Under the pieces are notes generated by a model. The model did no database searches. It was not told the DNA's origin and was given only the letters and a program-made list of their open reading frames with translations. Shown here in pieces: positions 6,274 to 7,211 of a stretch of 7,211 bases of DNA. The position numbers were made by a program, and so were the translations under genes. Position 1 is the first letter of the stretch; each line of letters starts with the position of its first letter. This DNA comes from an uncultured Lachnospiraceae bacterium (GTDB lineage: Bacteria > Bacillota > Clostridia > Lachnospirales > Lachnospiraceae): contig CAJOPI010000230.1 of NCBI GenBank assembly GCA_905236275.1, forward strand, positions 1-7,211, in the 5' to 3' direction.

Positions 6274-7211
6274 ATGAGGCTTTCAGATAGTATAAAAAAC
6301 TTAAAAGGTATAGGAGATAAGACGTCGGCTTTGTTTAACAAGGTTGGAGTCTTTTCTTTATGGGATCTGTTGAACTATCTGCCGAGGGATTTCCGGCAGT
6401 ATCCTGAACTGACAAAACTAAAGGATATCCATGAGGGTGAGACTGTTGCCACTGCATTGACAATACAGGGCGAAGCAAACGTCGTACATGCTTCAAGGCT
6501 CTCTATCCTCTCCTGTACAGCAGCAGATGACAGCGGAAAGATAAGATTGACCTGGTTCAATTTGCCTTATCTGAAAAAAATGATAAGACCCGGCATGACA
6601 AGGGTATTCTATGGAAAGGTTGGAAGTTACCGGAATGCTGCTTCCATAGAGCATCCTAAAATTTATAAAAAAGAGGAATACTTAAATAAGCTTAAAGTAC
6701 TGGAACCGGTATATCCGGCAACCTTCGGTCTGAGCAGCGACAGGATAAGGAAGACCATAGACGGAGCCTTCGAAATCTTAGGCGATATAGAGGATTATCT
6801 TCCAGAGGACATACGGCAGAAATACGGTCTGATGAAGCTTTATGATGCCCTGAAAACCCTTCATTCCTCGGCTGAAAAGGAACAGATGAAAAGGGCAAGG
6901 AAAAGACTTGCATTTGATGAATTCCTGAACTTCATGATTTCGGTTAATTCACTTAAAGAAGAAAAAGCCGACCTGAAAAATCTCTTTGTTATGAAGGAGT
7001 CGGAGGAAGCAGAAAAAATAGTTGAAAACCTTCCCTATAAGCTGACATCCGCACAGGAGAGGACTTATAAGGAAATCATGTCTGATATGCAGGGCGAACG
7101 GCCGATGAACAGACTTGTACAGGGAGATGTGGGATCAGGAAAAACAGCTGTGGCAGCAGCAGTATGCTACAGTGCTGTGAAAAACAATATGCAGTGTGCT
7201 TTTATGGCTCC
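6274..7211 (+). CDS. recG: ATP-dependent DNA helicase RecG (5' part, cut by window end)
   Basis: RecG is a superfamily 2 DNA translocase that reverses stalled replication forks and processes Holliday junctions. The frame is open from the ATG at 6274 to the window edge, giving 312 complete codons of an expected 680 or so. The break is the window boundary, not a mutation. Visible parts are a helix-hairpin-helix-like entry SIKNLKGIGDKT (6-17), the wedge region LLNYLPRDF (32-40), an OB-fold stretch of about 55-130, LYDALKTLHS (189-198), ARKRLAFDEFL (208-218), the Q-motif-like LTSAQERTYKEI (257-268) and Walker A GDVGSGKT (284-291). The last residues, FMA, lead into helicase motif Ia. The start lies 2 bases after the fakA stop and has no clear Shine-Dalgarno sequence, so translation probably depends on coupling to fakA. 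The motor domains downstream cannot be assessed. Confidence 0.96.
   Translation, partial: MRLSDSIKNLKGIGDKTSALFNKVGVFSLWDLLNYLPRDFRQYPELTKLKDIHEGETVATALTIQGEANVVHASRLSILSCTAADDSGKIRLTWFNLPYLKKMIRPGMTRVFYGKVGSYRNAASIEHPKIYKKEEYLNKLKVLEPVYPATFGLSSDRIRKTIDGAFEILGDIEDYLPEDIRQKYGLMKLYDALKTLHSSAEKEQMKRARKRLAFDEFLNFMISVNSLKEEKADLKNLFVMKESEEAEKIVENLPYKLTSAQERTYKEIMSDMQGERPMNRLVQGDVGSGKTAVAAAVCYSAVKNNMQCAFMA

Noticed and set aside
68..6913. Reverse-strand open frames (for example 262-648, 2702-3154, 3771-4121, 5470-5865)
   Set aside because: Each lies opposite a well-supported + strand gene, lacks recognisable domains and a convincing ribosome binding site, and has low-complexity or atypical composition. 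They are shadows.

Overview
The window reads as ordinary core chromosome from a low-to-moderate GC Gram-positive bacterium. A Clostridia/Lachnospiraceae-type organism is my best guess. It rests on the gene set (SepF, the lspA-rluD pair, a Gls24-family protein next to fakA), strong AGGAGG-type ribosome binding sites, use of a TTG start, and AGA/AGG/ATA-rich codon use. I cannot fix the species from sequence alone. All genes lie on the + strand.

Layout. Bases 1-91 are the tail of an upstream region with no gene I can identify. Genes 1-2 (92-1364) are yggS, a PLP-binding homeostasis protein, and sepF, a cell-division protein that anchors FtsZ. They are followed by a rho-independent terminator at 1417-1446. 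Genes 3-5 (1485-4124) are aroB (shikimate pathway), lspA (signal peptidase II) and an rluD-type pseudouridine synthase, with lspA and rluD overlapping by 14 bases. A 73-base AT-rich gap (4125-4197) contains a near-consensus sigma-A promoter. It leads into genes 6-8: a yloU-like Asp23/Gls24 protein, fakA (fatty acid kinase ATP-binding subunit, 555 codons from a TTG start) and recG, which is cut off by the window end after 312 codons.

How the genes relate. yggS-sepF and lspA-rluD are fragments of the conserved region found near the division and cell-wall cluster in Firmicutes. yloU-fakA-recG matches the arrangement known from Bacillus (yloU-yloV-...-recG), but without the sdaAB/sdaAA genes between them. 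The three blocks are functionally mixed: division, aromatic amino acid synthesis, lipoprotein maturation, rRNA modification, fatty-acid uptake and DNA repair. They look like co-transcribed housekeeping genes, not one pathway.

I found no mobile element, CRISPR array, tRNA/rRNA, riboswitch or evident undescribed system. The points most worth a second look are the promoter and overlapping 14-bp palindrome before yloU, the aroB gene set between sepF and lspA, and the TTG start of fakA.
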